Source: Arsukibacterium sp. UBA3155
GTDB taxonomy: Bacteria > Pseudomonadota > Gammaproteobacteria > Enterobacterales > Alteromonadaceae
Assembly: GCA_002364615.1 (NCBI GenBank)
Contig: DEYP01000019.1
Location: 124,001 to 188,000, forward strand
Length of the DNA: 64,000 bases
Reading direction: 5' to 3'
In this document: piece after piece, positions 45,416-53,795 of the stretch
Position numbering within the stretch: position 1 is the first letter of the stretch
How the letters are laid out: each line of letters opens with the position of its first letter
Made by a program: the position numbers and the translations under genes
The notes under the pieces: model-generated
Seen by the model: only the letters and a program-made list of their open reading frames with translations
The model's database searches: none
Told to the model about the DNA's origin: nothing

Positions 45416-46354
45416 TTATTTCGCACCCGGCCGGGCTATTTTCAGTATTTCAGTCAGGCCCGCAACGGCGCCGCCGATATTAGCTAGTTCGGCAGGTACG
45501 ATCATGGTGTTGTTGGTTTTGGCCAGATTACCAAACTCTTTTACATATTGCTCGGCTACCCGCAGGCTTACTGCTTCCGAACCACCCGGGTGGTTAATGG
45601 CCTCGGCTATCTGGCGGATACCTTCGGCGGTAGCGATGGCAATCAGTTCTATTTCGCGGGCGCGACCTTCGGCTTCGTTGATCTGACGCATCTTGTCACC
45701 TTCTGACAGGTTAATAACCTCCTGCTTCTGGCCTTCAGACACGTTAATCATCGCCTGACGTTCACCTTCTGATTTAGCAATGGCCGCCCGACGTTCCCGC
45801 TCTGCACGCATTTGCTGTTCTAACGCATCTTTAATGCTAAGCGGTAATTCGATGTCAGAGATTTCATAACGCAGCACTTTAATGCCCCACGGCGAGGCCG
45901 CTTCATCCAGTGCTTTTACTACTTCTTCGTTAATTTTAGCCCGCTCTTCAAAGGTTTTATCTAAGTCAGTCTGACCAATAACTGACCGCATAGTAGTTTG
46001 TGCCAGTTGCGAAGACGCATAGCGATAGTCATTGATGCCGTAACTGGCTTTGTGCGGGTCTACCACCTGTAAATACAGCACGCCGTTAATGCCTACCTGA
46101 ATGTTGTCACGGGTAACACAGGTTTGGCGCTCTACGTCTATGACTTCTTCTTTTAAACTGTGGGTGTAAGCTACCTTGTCGATAAACGGGATAAGAATAT
46201 GAAAGCCAGAGTCGAGGGTGCGTGAGTATTTACCCAGGCGTTCAATTACAAAGTTAGATTTCTGCGGTACTACCCGGGCAGTTTTTATAATGGTAATCAC
46301 TACCGCTATCGCAAAGCCCAGCGTCAGTACCGTTTGAATATCAAATTCTTCCAT
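45416..46354 (-). CDS. qmcA: SPFH/stomatin-like protein QmcA
   Basis: The 312-residue protein has one N-terminal membrane anchor (about 8-25) and an SPFH domain (KSNFVIERLGKYSRTLDSGFHILIPF). A coiled coil follows, rich in Glu/Arg/Gln (QQMRAERERRAAIAKSEGERQ). It equals E. coli QmcA (305) in length. It forms large ring scaffolds in the inner membrane and pairs with NfeD-type partners; nfeD lies 28 bp upstream in the same operon. Confidence 0.93.
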   Translation of the reverse strand: MEEFDIQTVLTLGFAIAVVITIIKTARVVPQKSNFVIERLGKYSRTLDSGFHILIPFIDKVAYTHSLKEEVIDVERQTCVTRDNIQVGINGVLYLQVVDPHKASYGINDYRYASSQLAQTTMRSVIGQTDLDKTFEERAKINEEVVKALDEAASPWGIKVLRYEISDIELPLSIKDALEQQMRAERERRAAIAKSEGERQAMINVSEGQKQEVINLSEGDKMRQINEAEGRAREIELIAIATAEGIRQIAEAINHPGGSEAVSLRVAEQYVKEFGNLAKTNNTMIVPAELANIGGAVAGLTEILKIARPGAK

Positions 46355-46381
46355 TTTCAGTTTTTCCTTTATAACTAATTA

Positions 46382-46828
46382 TCAAACCGGCTGCTGCGCC
46401 GACACAATTAAATGAATGCCTTCATTGGCAATTACCCAGGCGACTTCGCCCGCTTTTAATGCCTCGTTAGAGCGAGCGTCCCATTGTACGCCGTTTAATA
46501 CTACACGGCCTGCGCCCTGGGTAAAATCATTGAGCACAATAACCCGGTTGCCGATATCGTCTTTCAGCCGACTTGGTTGCTCACCACTGTCAGCGACATA
46601 ACCGGTAAACCAGCGCTTAAAATGACCACGGGCTAAAAGCAATAATGCCAGGCTGACGATACCGAAAACAAGGTATTGCATGGTGGCAGATTCTATCCAG
46701 CCCAGCTGCAATAATATGCCAACGACAATAGCGCCTATCCCCAGAAATACGGCAACAATACTGGTCGCCAGCAGTTCTGACAGAATTAATAGCACGCCAA
46801 CGATGATCCAGATCATTGCGATACTCAT
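46382..46828 (-). CDS. NfeD-family membrane protein (YbbJ-like)
   Basis: The 148-residue protein starts MSIAMIWIIVGVLLILSELL; AGGA lies 8 bp before this ATG. It has three membrane segments and a C-terminal OB fold (IGNRVIVLNDFTQGAGRVVLNGVQWDARS). It is the short NfeD type without protease domain, the usual partner of QmcA. It is the first gene of the operon. Confidence 0.9.
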   Translation of the reverse strand: MSIAMIWIIVGVLLILSELLATSIVAVFLGIGAIVVGILLQLGWIESATMQYLVFGIVSLALLLLARGHFKRWFTGYVADSGEQPSRLKDDIGNRVIVLNDFTQGAGRVVLNGVQWDARSNEALKAGEVAWVIANEGIHLIVSAQQPV

Positions 46829-46973
46829 AGCTTTATCCTGTAGAAGAAATTGAGCCACAAACAGTACCTGATGTTAGATAAAAGGGTCAATCAATTTAAT
46901 AGCTTGCTACTGTTTCATTTGTAATAAACTATGACGGTGGTAGAGGTTTACAATTAACAACAGAAGCAGGGTT

Positions 46974-48266
46974 ATGGCCGAGCGGAAAATATATGAATTA
47001 CTGATCAATGAAGAAGATGCCCGGGCGTGTAAGGATATACCGGACAATGCCTGTACCAAAGTACCTAAAAACTTTGTCTTGTTGCTGCTTAGCCAGCTAC
47101 TGCTCAGTCTGGGTGATTTATTAACCAGTCCCAAAACCGTATTAACCTGGCTGATGAGTGTTGTGGGTGCGCCAGCGGCAATGGTGGCCTGGCTGGTGCC
47201 CATTCGCGAATCTGGTTCAATGTTACCGCAATTACTGATCGGTGCCTGGGTGCGGCGCTATGCGGTGCGCAAAACATTCTGGATTGCCGGCAGTATCGTC
47301 CAGGGTAGCTGTGTGCTGGCAATGGCTCTGGCGGTCAGCCAGTGGCAGGGCGTTCTGGCCGGCCTGGCAATTATTGGTTTGCTGGTATTATTTAGCCTGG
47401 GCCGTGGTTTATGTTCAGTGGCCATGAAAGACGTAAAGGGCAAAACAGTACCCAAAGGCCAGCGCGGCCAGTTAACCGGCATTGCCGGTACCGTATCTGG
47501 TGTGCTGACACTATTGGTATCATTTTGGTTGCTGCGCCAGGAGCCAGACAATTTGTTAGTTTATGTGGTGCTACTCGTTGCCGCCGGTTTGTTATGGTTC
47601 AGCGCTGCAGCGCTTTTCAGCCAGGTGCAGGAGCAACCTGGTGAGACCGATGGTGGTGCTAATGCGCTGCAGCAGGCCTGGCAGAATCTGGGTTTAATGC
47701 GAACGGACACGCAGTTTCGGCAGTTTGTTATCTGCCGTGGTTTATTGTTAGGATCGGCGCTGGTTTCTCCCTTTCTGGTGCTGCTGGCTCAGCAACAGCA
47801 TAGCAATGGCCAGACTCTGGCCTGGTTTTTAATTTGCACCAGTTTAGCCAGTGCGCTCAGTGCCGTCTTCTGGGGCAGGCTGGCCGATCGCAGTAGCCGT
47901 CAGGTGATTATTATTGCTGCCGCTCTGGCGCTGACAGGCTGCGCGGTGCTGGCGGTCTTGCAAATGGTAGTTGGCGAACTGCCATTATATGGTTATCTGC
48001 TGCTGTTTTTGCTGTTAAGTGTTGGTCATGCCGGAGTGCGAGTGGGGCGCAAAACGTATTTGCTCGATATGGCATCGGGCAATAAGCGTACCGATTATGT
48101 CTCAGTCAGTAATTCGCTTATCGGCGTATTGTTGTTAGTGGTGGGCGGCCTTAGCAGCTTGCTGGCCTGGTGGTCTTTATCCGCAGTGCTGTGGTTTTTT
48201 GCCGCCAGCTGTCTGGCGGGTTTACTGTATGCCCTGAAATTACCTGAAGTATCCAAATCTAGTTGA
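46974..48266 (+). CDS. MFS transporter of unknown substrate
   Basis: The 430-residue protein has a hydrophilic 30-residue N-terminus with two Cys followed by twelve membrane segments. An MFS-like loop GRLADRSSRQVI lies in the second half. No close family is recognised. It is divergent from nfeD with a 145-bp gap and convergent with the ABC exporter genes across a hairpin (48292-48324). Confidence 0.75.
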   Translation: MAERKIYELLINEEDARACKDIPDNACTKVPKNFVLLLLSQLLLSLGDLLTSPKTVLTWLMSVVGAPAAMVAWLVPIRESGSMLPQLLIGAWVRRYAVRKTFWIAGSIVQGSCVLAMALAVSQWQGVLAGLAIIGLLVLFSLGRGLCSVAMKDVKGKTVPKGQRGQLTGIAGTVSGVLTLLVSFWLLRQEPDNLLVYVVLLVAAGLLWFSAAALFSQVQEQPGETDGGANALQQAWQNLGLMRTDTQFRQFVICRGLLLGSALVSPFLVLLAQQQHSNGQTLAWFLICTSLASALSAVFWGRLADRSSRQVIIIAAALALTGCAVLAVLQMVVGELPLYGYLLLFLLLSVGHAGVRVGRKTYLLDMASGNKRTDYVSVSNSLIGVLLLVVGGLSSLLAWWSLSAVLWFFAASCLAGLLYALKLPEVSKSS

Positions 48267-48331
48267 ATAACGGTTAGCCGCTATTCAGGTAAAGAAACTG
48301 GCAAACATGGCTTGCCAGCTTCTTAGCCATG

Positions 48332-49273
48332 CTAGACCGCCGCCATTTTTTTGCGGGCGAAAAGCTGCTGTTCCAGACTTTTGCCTTTGCTTAGCTGTTT
48401 GTACTGCCAGCCATTAGCGGCCAGACATTGCAACAACCTGATATCGAAATCATCTACCACCTGAGATTGGTAGCTAAGCTGATATTCATGGTTACGCCCT
48501 GCTGTGACTTCTTTTACACCCGCTAATTGCCGCAGCTGCTGACACACTTCTTCACTATCGACAACAGCGTTACCTGGCCCGGCAGCAAGTTGCAGGCTTA
48601 AATGCGCGGTACTCTCATTGGGTTGAGCATGATGTTGCTGCAGCTGGCCATCTTGTAAATACAATACCTTGTTACACAGTCGCTCCAGCTCGAAAATATT
48701 ATGTGAGCTAATTAAAAAGCTGGTGTGCTGGCTTAAATCGCTAATAAGCTCACGAATATGCAGTGCATTGGCCGGATCGAGCCCGGCGGTCGGCTCGTCC
48801 AGCAAAATAAGTGCTGGCGAGCCGATAAACGCCTGTGCCATACAGGCCCGTTTGCGCATGCCGTGGCTAAGTGCGCCGGCTTTGGTGTGATAGTGTGACC
48901 CAAGGTCAACCAGTGCCAGCACCCGCTCGGTTTCGGCCCGTGCTGCGCGGGCGGTTAAACCCTGCAACTGACCGTAAAAACAAAGCTGCTCCCCAATACT
49001 AAAAGCCGGGTCCAGCTGAGCATCCTGCGGCAAAGCTGATACGTTGCCAAATAAGGCCTGACTGCCAGGTTGCTGTCCAAGCAGCTGCATGCTGCCGCTG
49101 TCGGCTTTAATATAACCACATAGCAAGCTGAACAAGGTCGTTTTACCCGCGCCGTTCTGGCCAATTAATGCCACGGTTTCGCCTGTATTAATTTCAAAGC
49201 TGATATTGTTCAGTACTTTATGCCGGCCATAGCTTTTTGTTAACTGACTTACTTTAATTATTGGATTGTTCAT
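48332..49273 (-). CDS. ABC transporter ATP-binding protein
   Basis: The 313-residue protein starts MNNPIIKVSQLTKSYGRHKV; the ATG overlaps the permease stop by one base (TAATG). It has Walker A GQNGAGKTTLF (about 38-48), the signature LSHGMRKRACMAQAF and Walker B LILLDEPTAGLDP. A C-terminal domain of about 90 residues follows, as in CcmA-type drug or antibiotic exporters. It works with the membrane protein encoded just upstream. Confidence 0.9.
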   Translation of the reverse strand: MNNPIIKVSQLTKSYGRHKVLNNISFEINTGETVALIGQNGAGKTTLFSLLCGYIKADSGSMQLLGQQPGSQALFGNVSALPQDAQLDPAFSIGEQLCFYGQLQGLTARAARAETERVLALVDLGSHYHTKAGALSHGMRKRACMAQAFIGSPALILLDEPTAGLDPANALHIRELISDLSQHTSFLISSHNIFELERLCNKVLYLQDGQLQQHHAQPNESTAHLSLQLAAGPGNAVVDSEEVCQQLRQLAGVKEVTAGRNHEYQLSYQSQVVDDFDIRLLQCLAANGWQYKQLSKGKSLEQQLFARKKMAAV

Positions 49274-50097
49274 TACAGCGCCCTCCGGCTTAAAATTTGC
49301 TGGGCAATTAACAGAAATACGGCCGTTTGTGCCAGCGGTAGTGCTGCCAGTTGCAGGCTTTGCCAGCCCTGAGCCGGAATAAGCTGCCATATTTGCGCGC
49401 CTGGCATATATTCCAGTAAAAACGCCGTGTCGGGCTGATGATAAATAAGCCAGCTGAGCAATCCAAATGCTACCCCCAGGCTTACAATTGCCAGGCTTAG
49501 AGCCAGTCTTGAGGAGCGGGCCCAGGCTGAGAAAACCGTCATTAAAGCAGTAAAAGGCATTAATACGATCAGCAGGTGGCAGCTTATCAGCAAAGCGGCC
49601 TCAATAGCCTGCCAGCTGATGCCACCTTGTCGAACTGCGCTGATAGCCAGGGTTGCCGTCAGTGATAACAGAATTAAACACAGCTGTACGATTAACTGGC
49701 CACAGAAACGGCCCAGTACAATGGCGGTGCGGCTGCTGCGCAGGCTGATAAAGCGCAAGGTACCGCGAGCGGCATCGCTGGACAGTTGATTCGCGGTAAA
49801 CACCAGGCTTAGAAAGGGCAGTAAGATTAGACTCAGCATCCAGTACAGCGTCAGCTCTGGTGCCGGCCAGTTCAGCAGTTGATGCAGACCAAGCATGCCA
49901 AAGGCCGCCGTTAAGGACTTCTGAAAATTCGGTTCCTGCAGTATTTCGCTGGCCGGGGCAATGGCGTAACGCAACAGGAAAAACCAGACCACGGCAGTGG
50001 CCGCCAGGGTCATCAGGCCGCGGCGGGTCAGCCACAACCGGGACAGTTCGACCTGGCTAAACAGCCGGATCTGACGCAGTAACATTATCATTGGCAT
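49273..50097 (-). CDS. ABC-2 type permease
   Basis: The 274-residue protein has six membrane segments and the ABC-2 coupling region FTANQLSSDAARGTLRFISLRSSRTAIVLGRF (about 100-131). AAGGAAG precedes the ATG. With the ATPase it forms an exporter of unknown substrate. The two genes form an operon. Confidence 0.85.
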   Translation of the reverse strand: MPMIMLLRQIRLFSQVELSRLWLTRRGLMTLAATAVVWFFLLRYAIAPASEILQEPNFQKSLTAAFGMLGLHQLLNWPAPELTLYWMLSLILLPFLSLVFTANQLSSDAARGTLRFISLRSSRTAIVLGRFCGQLIVQLCLILLSLTATLAISAVRQGGISWQAIEAALLISCHLLIVLMPFTALMTVFSAWARSSRLALSLAIVSLGVAFGLLSWLIYHQPDTAFLLEYMPGAQIWQLIPAQGWQSLQLAALPLAQTAVFLLIAQQILSRRAL

Positions 50098-50231
50098 AAA
50101 TACTTCCTTTTATTGTTTTCTTTGTTTTTCTATCCGTGATTTTGCACAAAGAGTGCCATGTTTTAAATTGTTATATATCATGGGGTTGAATAATAAAAGT
50201 GTGCGTGAACGCGCGGCTTCGTGTAATAATG

Positions 50232-50260
50232 GCCAAAAAAGTGGTTTTTTTCACCACTTT
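50232..50260 (-). terminator. terminator of the M28 peptidase gene
   Basis: On the minus strand AAAGTGGT pairs with ACCACTTT around a short A-rich loop and is followed by T residues. It lies 46 bp after the stop. Confidence 0.75.
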
Positions 50261-50305
50261 TCATCATGTTGTTAACCCGTTGTCAGCTATCAAACAGTTA
50301 ACGGT

Positions 50306-51367
50306 TTAACCCTGGTTAAGGTGCTGATCCAACGCCTGAATAAAACTCAGAATGGTTTCACTTACCTGCAGGTAAAAGTCAGTGTCGACTTTATCGGCTG
50401 TATCCCGCACCGAATGATAATCTTCATGATCAGCCACCCCGAAATAAATAAAGGGAACCTGCTGTTGAAAAAATACGCCATGGTCTGAGCTCAAGGTCCA
50501 GTCCTGCGTGTTGCCAGCCTGGTACCAGGGCCGGTCGTGGCCGGCGATAATTTTTACCGAACTTTGCTGTTGCAGCGTCTGTAACAGTGGCGTTAGCCAG
50601 GGTTGCTGATAACTGCCTACGGCAAATAGTAATTGATTCGTGTCGCGGCTGAGCATATCCATATTGACGTTAAACGCCAGCTGCTCTGGTTGCAACAACT
50701 GATGCTCAAACAACGCGACCGCTCCCTGTAAGCCTCCTTCCTCGGCATCCAGCGCCACAAATAACAACGGGTGAGCAATCGGCTGTTGCCGAAAATACCG
50801 CGCCAGCTCCAGCAAGGTAGCAACACCAGAGGCATTGTCATCGGCACCGGCAAACAGCTCACCATCATGGCTACCCAGATGATCATAATGCGCCGTTAGT
50901 ACTATGGGTTTTAAAGCCGGATTAGTACCGGGTAATAAACCCAGCACATTTGCGGCGTTTTCCGCTGCTGGCACGGTGGCGCTTTTGCCCGCTATCCAGC
51001 GGCTGAATACAAAATGCTCTGCCACGCTAAAAGGTTGTAAATAGCCATCAGTGCCTGCGCTCTGCAAGCCAATATCGGCAAATTGTTGGGCCAGCCAGTT
51101 GCGGGCAGCAATACCGCCGTCGGTGCCAGGCTTACGCCCTTGCCGGTCGGGGTGAGCCAGCCAGTTCAGATCTGCCAGCATCCGTTGCGGGTTTAAGCGG
51201 TTTTGCGGTGCAGCGGGTCTGGCATTGGCAACTAACTGGGCCAGCCGCTCGCTTTCCTGTTGGGTAAGTTGTTGCTGCCACGCCGGCCAGGCCAGGGTGT
51301 ATAACAAAATAGCGGCAATAACTAACGCCGCCGCGCCCGCCAGGTATAGTCTTTTCACAACAGACAT
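50306..51367 (-). CDS. M28-family zinc aminopeptidase, membrane anchored
   Basis: The 353-residue protein starts MSVVKRLYLAGAAALVIAAI; AAGGA is better spaced for this ATG than for one 6 bp upstream. It has a single N-terminal anchor or signal, then the M28 metal ligands: TAHYDHLG (His, Asp), ADDNASGV (Asp), LDAEEGGL (Glu pair), NVNMDMLSRD and a final His in VADHEDYHSVRDTADKVD. It should release N-terminal residues from peptides in the periplasm. Confidence 0.9.
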   Translation of the reverse strand: MSVVKRLYLAGAAALVIAAILLYTLAWPAWQQQLTQQESERLAQLVANARPAAPQNRLNPQRMLADLNWLAHPDRQGRKPGTDGGIAARNWLAQQFADIGLQSAGTDGYLQPFSVAEHFVFSRWIAGKSATVPAAENAANVLGLLPGTNPALKPIVLTAHYDHLGSHDGELFAGADDNASGVATLLELARYFRQQPIAHPLLFVALDAEEGGLQGAVALFEHQLLQPEQLAFNVNMDMLSRDTNQLLFAVGSYQQPWLTPLLQTLQQQSSVKIIAGHDRPWYQAGNTQDWTLSSDHGVFFQQQVPFIYFGVADHEDYHSVRDTADKVDTDFYLQVSETILSFIQALDQHLNQG

Positions 51368-51433
51368 TAACATTCCTTACTGCTTTTTAAATTGCAGCCA
51401 GCTTAACAAATAACAGCCTGCTGCCGATGCAAA

Positions 51434-51457
51434 AAAATCACTCTGACCCATTTTAAT
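51434..51457 (+). repeat. left copy of a 24-bp direct repeat bracketing the DAB cluster
   Basis: The 24-bp sequence starts AAAATCACTCTGACCCA and ends TTTTAAT. The same 24 bases, in the same orientation, lie at 57967-57990. It covers the stop codon of the lysR gene. The reverse strand reads GGGTCAGAGTGATTTT, a dispersed repeat type common in this group of bacteria and often linked to REP-type transposases; that link is from memory. Confidence 0.9.
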
Positions 51458-52328
51458 GTGCGAATGCCTGTAGTAGCAGGTTCAGTTGTGGGTGTAACAG
51501 CTCACGTTGGGTAGTAATAATGTAAAAGTTTTCGTAAATCTGTGGCAGCGCCAGGTACTTATACAAGCGGCCGCTTTGCAATTCGTCTTTTACCACCACC
51601 TCCGGAATCACGGCCAGCGCGCCGCTGTCGCGGGCCAGCAAGCGCAGCATCGCCATATCGTCGGCCTCGGCGATTATGTCAGGTTGCAACTGGTATTGTG
51701 CTGCCAGGGCATCAAAGGCGGTGCGCACCGGGCTTTGCACCGGCGGTAACACCCAGCGTTGTCTTGTGTAGTCGTTGAGCTTATCACCGGCATGCTTGCC
51801 GGGCGGGCCAATCACGGCGACAGGTTGTCTGGCCAGTAAGCGGCATTGCCATAACTGGTTATCGTTGCCCTGCACGGCAATATTCGTTAATGCCAAATCG
51901 AGCTGATGTTGGGCCAGCGCATTTAACAGCGTGGTCTGGTTCATTGACAACAAACTGTAGCGCGCCTCACTTTTACTCAGTAACGGGGTAATAAAGCTTT
52001 CAATAAAGTTTCGTGACATGGTCGCTAAGGTGCCAATCCGGATGGGACTGTGCTGAGGCTGCATGCCCTGCGCCAGCAATTGTTCAAGCTCAGCACCGCG
52101 ACTGAAAATATCTTCGGCGTATTTAAGAGTCTGGTAGCCACTGTCTGTAAGCACCAGTTTGCGGTTTTCGCGACGGAATAACTGCACCTGCATACTTTGC
52201 TCTAACTGCTTTATCTGAGAAGACAACGCAGATTGTGAAATATGCAGGCGCTGGGCGGTTTCCGTCAGGTTTGTGCCACGGGCTACCTGCCAGAAATAAT
52301 ATAGATGATGGTAGTTTAACCGGCTCAT
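51453..52328 (-). CDS. LysR-family regulator of the DAB operon (NhaR-like)
   Basis: The 291-residue protein has a helix-turn-helix LTETAQRLHISQSALSSQIKQLE (about 20-42) and a LysR effector domain. The start MSRLNYHHLYYFWQVARGTNL resembles NhaR-type regulators. It is divergent from dabB with a 99-bp shared region, and LysR genes commonly lie beside dabAB. It probably senses low CO2 or a related metabolite. The stop codon is supplied by the left 24-bp repeat. Confidence 0.9.
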   Translation of the reverse strand: MSRLNYHHLYYFWQVARGTNLTETAQRLHISQSALSSQIKQLEQSMQVQLFRRENRKLVLTDSGYQTLKYAEDIFSRGAELEQLLAQGMQPQHSPIRIGTLATMSRNFIESFITPLLSKSEARYSLLSMNQTTLLNALAQHQLDLALTNIAVQGNDNQLWQCRLLARQPVAVIGPPGKHAGDKLNDYTRQRWVLPPVQSPVRTAFDALAAQYQLQPDIIAEADDMAMLRLLARDSGALAVIPEVVVKDELQSGRLYKYLALPQIYENFYIITTQRELLHPQLNLLLQAFAH

Positions 52329-52427
52329 GGTTCTCTTTTAGTGAATGATTTGTGTTTTATTATGTATTTTACTTATAGTAGTTTGCTGCACACAATAGCG
52401 CCAGTTAATTAAAATTAAAGGTGTGCG

Positions 52428-53795
52428 ATGAATTCGTTATTAACTGTCACTCCATTAAAACTGGTGCTGCTGGCACTGGTAGCCTTGCTGGCTGTGGTTA
52501 TCTGGCGTTACAGCGCCACAGCCTTGGCCGGTGAGCCGAACAAACTGCGTTTTATGCGGGCTTTAGCGCTGACCCTGACGGCGACGGTGTTTACCCTGCT
52601 CAGCAACCATCTGATGTTATTCTGGTTAGGCTGGTGCTGGATCAGTCTTAGCTTGCAACAGTTATTGTTGTTTTATCCTGAACGCCCCCGTGCCCAGCTG
52701 GCCGCCCATAAGAAAGCGCTCAGTGCCCGCACTGGTGAACTGTTGCTGGCTCTGGCGTTTATTTTGTTATATGTCGAGTTTAATACTGCAGATATCGGCA
52801 ACCTTATTAATCAGGCGAGTATTCAGAGTAGCCTTAGCGTTAGCGGCCATCTTGCCGTCGGGTTGCTGGTCATCGTGGCACTGATTAAATGCGCCCAGCT
52901 ACCGCTGCACGGTTGGCTGATCCAGGTGGTGGAGGCACCCACGCCAGTCTCCGCCTTGTTGCACGCCGGTATTATTAATCTCGGTGGTATTTTACTGCTA
53001 ATCTTCTCGCCCTTGCTTAGTCTCAGCGCGCCGGCCGCAACGCTACTGCTGGTAGCTGCGCTGACAAGTACTGTGCTGGCGGCCCTGATCATGACTACCC
53101 GGATAAGTATTAAGGTGCGCCTGGCATGGTCAACGGTGGCGCAAATGGGTCTGATGCTGGTAGAAATTGCGCTGGGTTTATACACCCTGGCATTACTGCA
53201 CTTGCTGGCACACTCCTGCTACAAAGCTTACGCCTTTTTGTACAGCGGCAATGCGGTTAACCATTACCTGGCGGCTCAACTGGCCGATCAAATTGAACCG
53301 CAAACCCGCCACTGGGTTCTGGCGCTGTTGGCTGCCGCGCTGCTGGTGGCGCTGGCTCATCAGCTACTGCCTCTTTCCAGCCTGAGCAGCGCGGTACTGC
53401 TGGTGTTGGCTATTACGGTGCTACTGATGCCATCAATGGCGCGGGCCGATAGTCGCAGGCCATGGCGGGTCATGCTGGCGTTGGCGTATGGCGTCGGATT
53501 ACTGGCACTTTATCTCAGCGGTAAATATATGTTGCAGCAGATAATGCCAACCGGCAGCGTGTTAGCGCCGTTGGCTGATGTTGTTACCAGCCTGGTATTT
53601 TCCGGTCTGTTTGTGATGGCGGTGTTGCTGCGCTACCACAGCCGGCACCGGGCGGTAAACCGGGTATTTATCTGGTTGAACGCCGGTGGATACCTTGATG
53701 AGTGGGCGACTAAAGTTACCCTGAAAATTTGGCCTTATCATAGCAAAAAGACAGCGGACATTAGCGCCCTGACTCAGGTGGAGAGCGTAAAATGA
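52428..53795 (+). CDS. dabB: DabB, proton-channel subunit of the inorganic-carbon pump
   Basis: The 455-residue protein resembles the ND5/MrpA antiporter-like subunit. About twelve membrane segments are present, with the core KCAQLPLHGWLIQVVEAPTPVSALLHAGIINLGG (about 150-183; Lys, His and Glu/Pro of the proton path) and LLHLLAHSCYKAYAFL (about 258-273). DabB passes protons down their gradient to power DabA. Its stop overlaps the dabA start by 4 bp. It is slightly shorter than typical DabB (about 500). Confidence 0.92.
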   Translation: MNSLLTVTPLKLVLLALVALLAVVIWRYSATALAGEPNKLRFMRALALTLTATVFTLLSNHLMLFWLGWCWISLSLQQLLLFYPERPRAQLAAHKKALSARTGELLLALAFILLYVEFNTADIGNLINQASIQSSLSVSGHLAVGLLVIVALIKCAQLPLHGWLIQVVEAPTPVSALLHAGIINLGGILLLIFSPLLSLSAPAATLLLVAALTSTVLAALIMTTRISIKVRLAWSTVAQMGLMLVEIALGLYTLALLHLLAHSCYKAYAFLYSGNAVNHYLAAQLADQIEPQTRHWVLALLAAALLVALAHQLLPLSSLSSAVLLVLAITVLLMPSMARADSRRPWRVMLALAYGVGLLALYLSGKYMLQQIMPTGSVLAPLADVVTSLVFSGLFVMAVLLRYHSRHRAVNRVFIWLNAGGYLDEWATKVTLKIWPYHSKKTADISALTQVESVK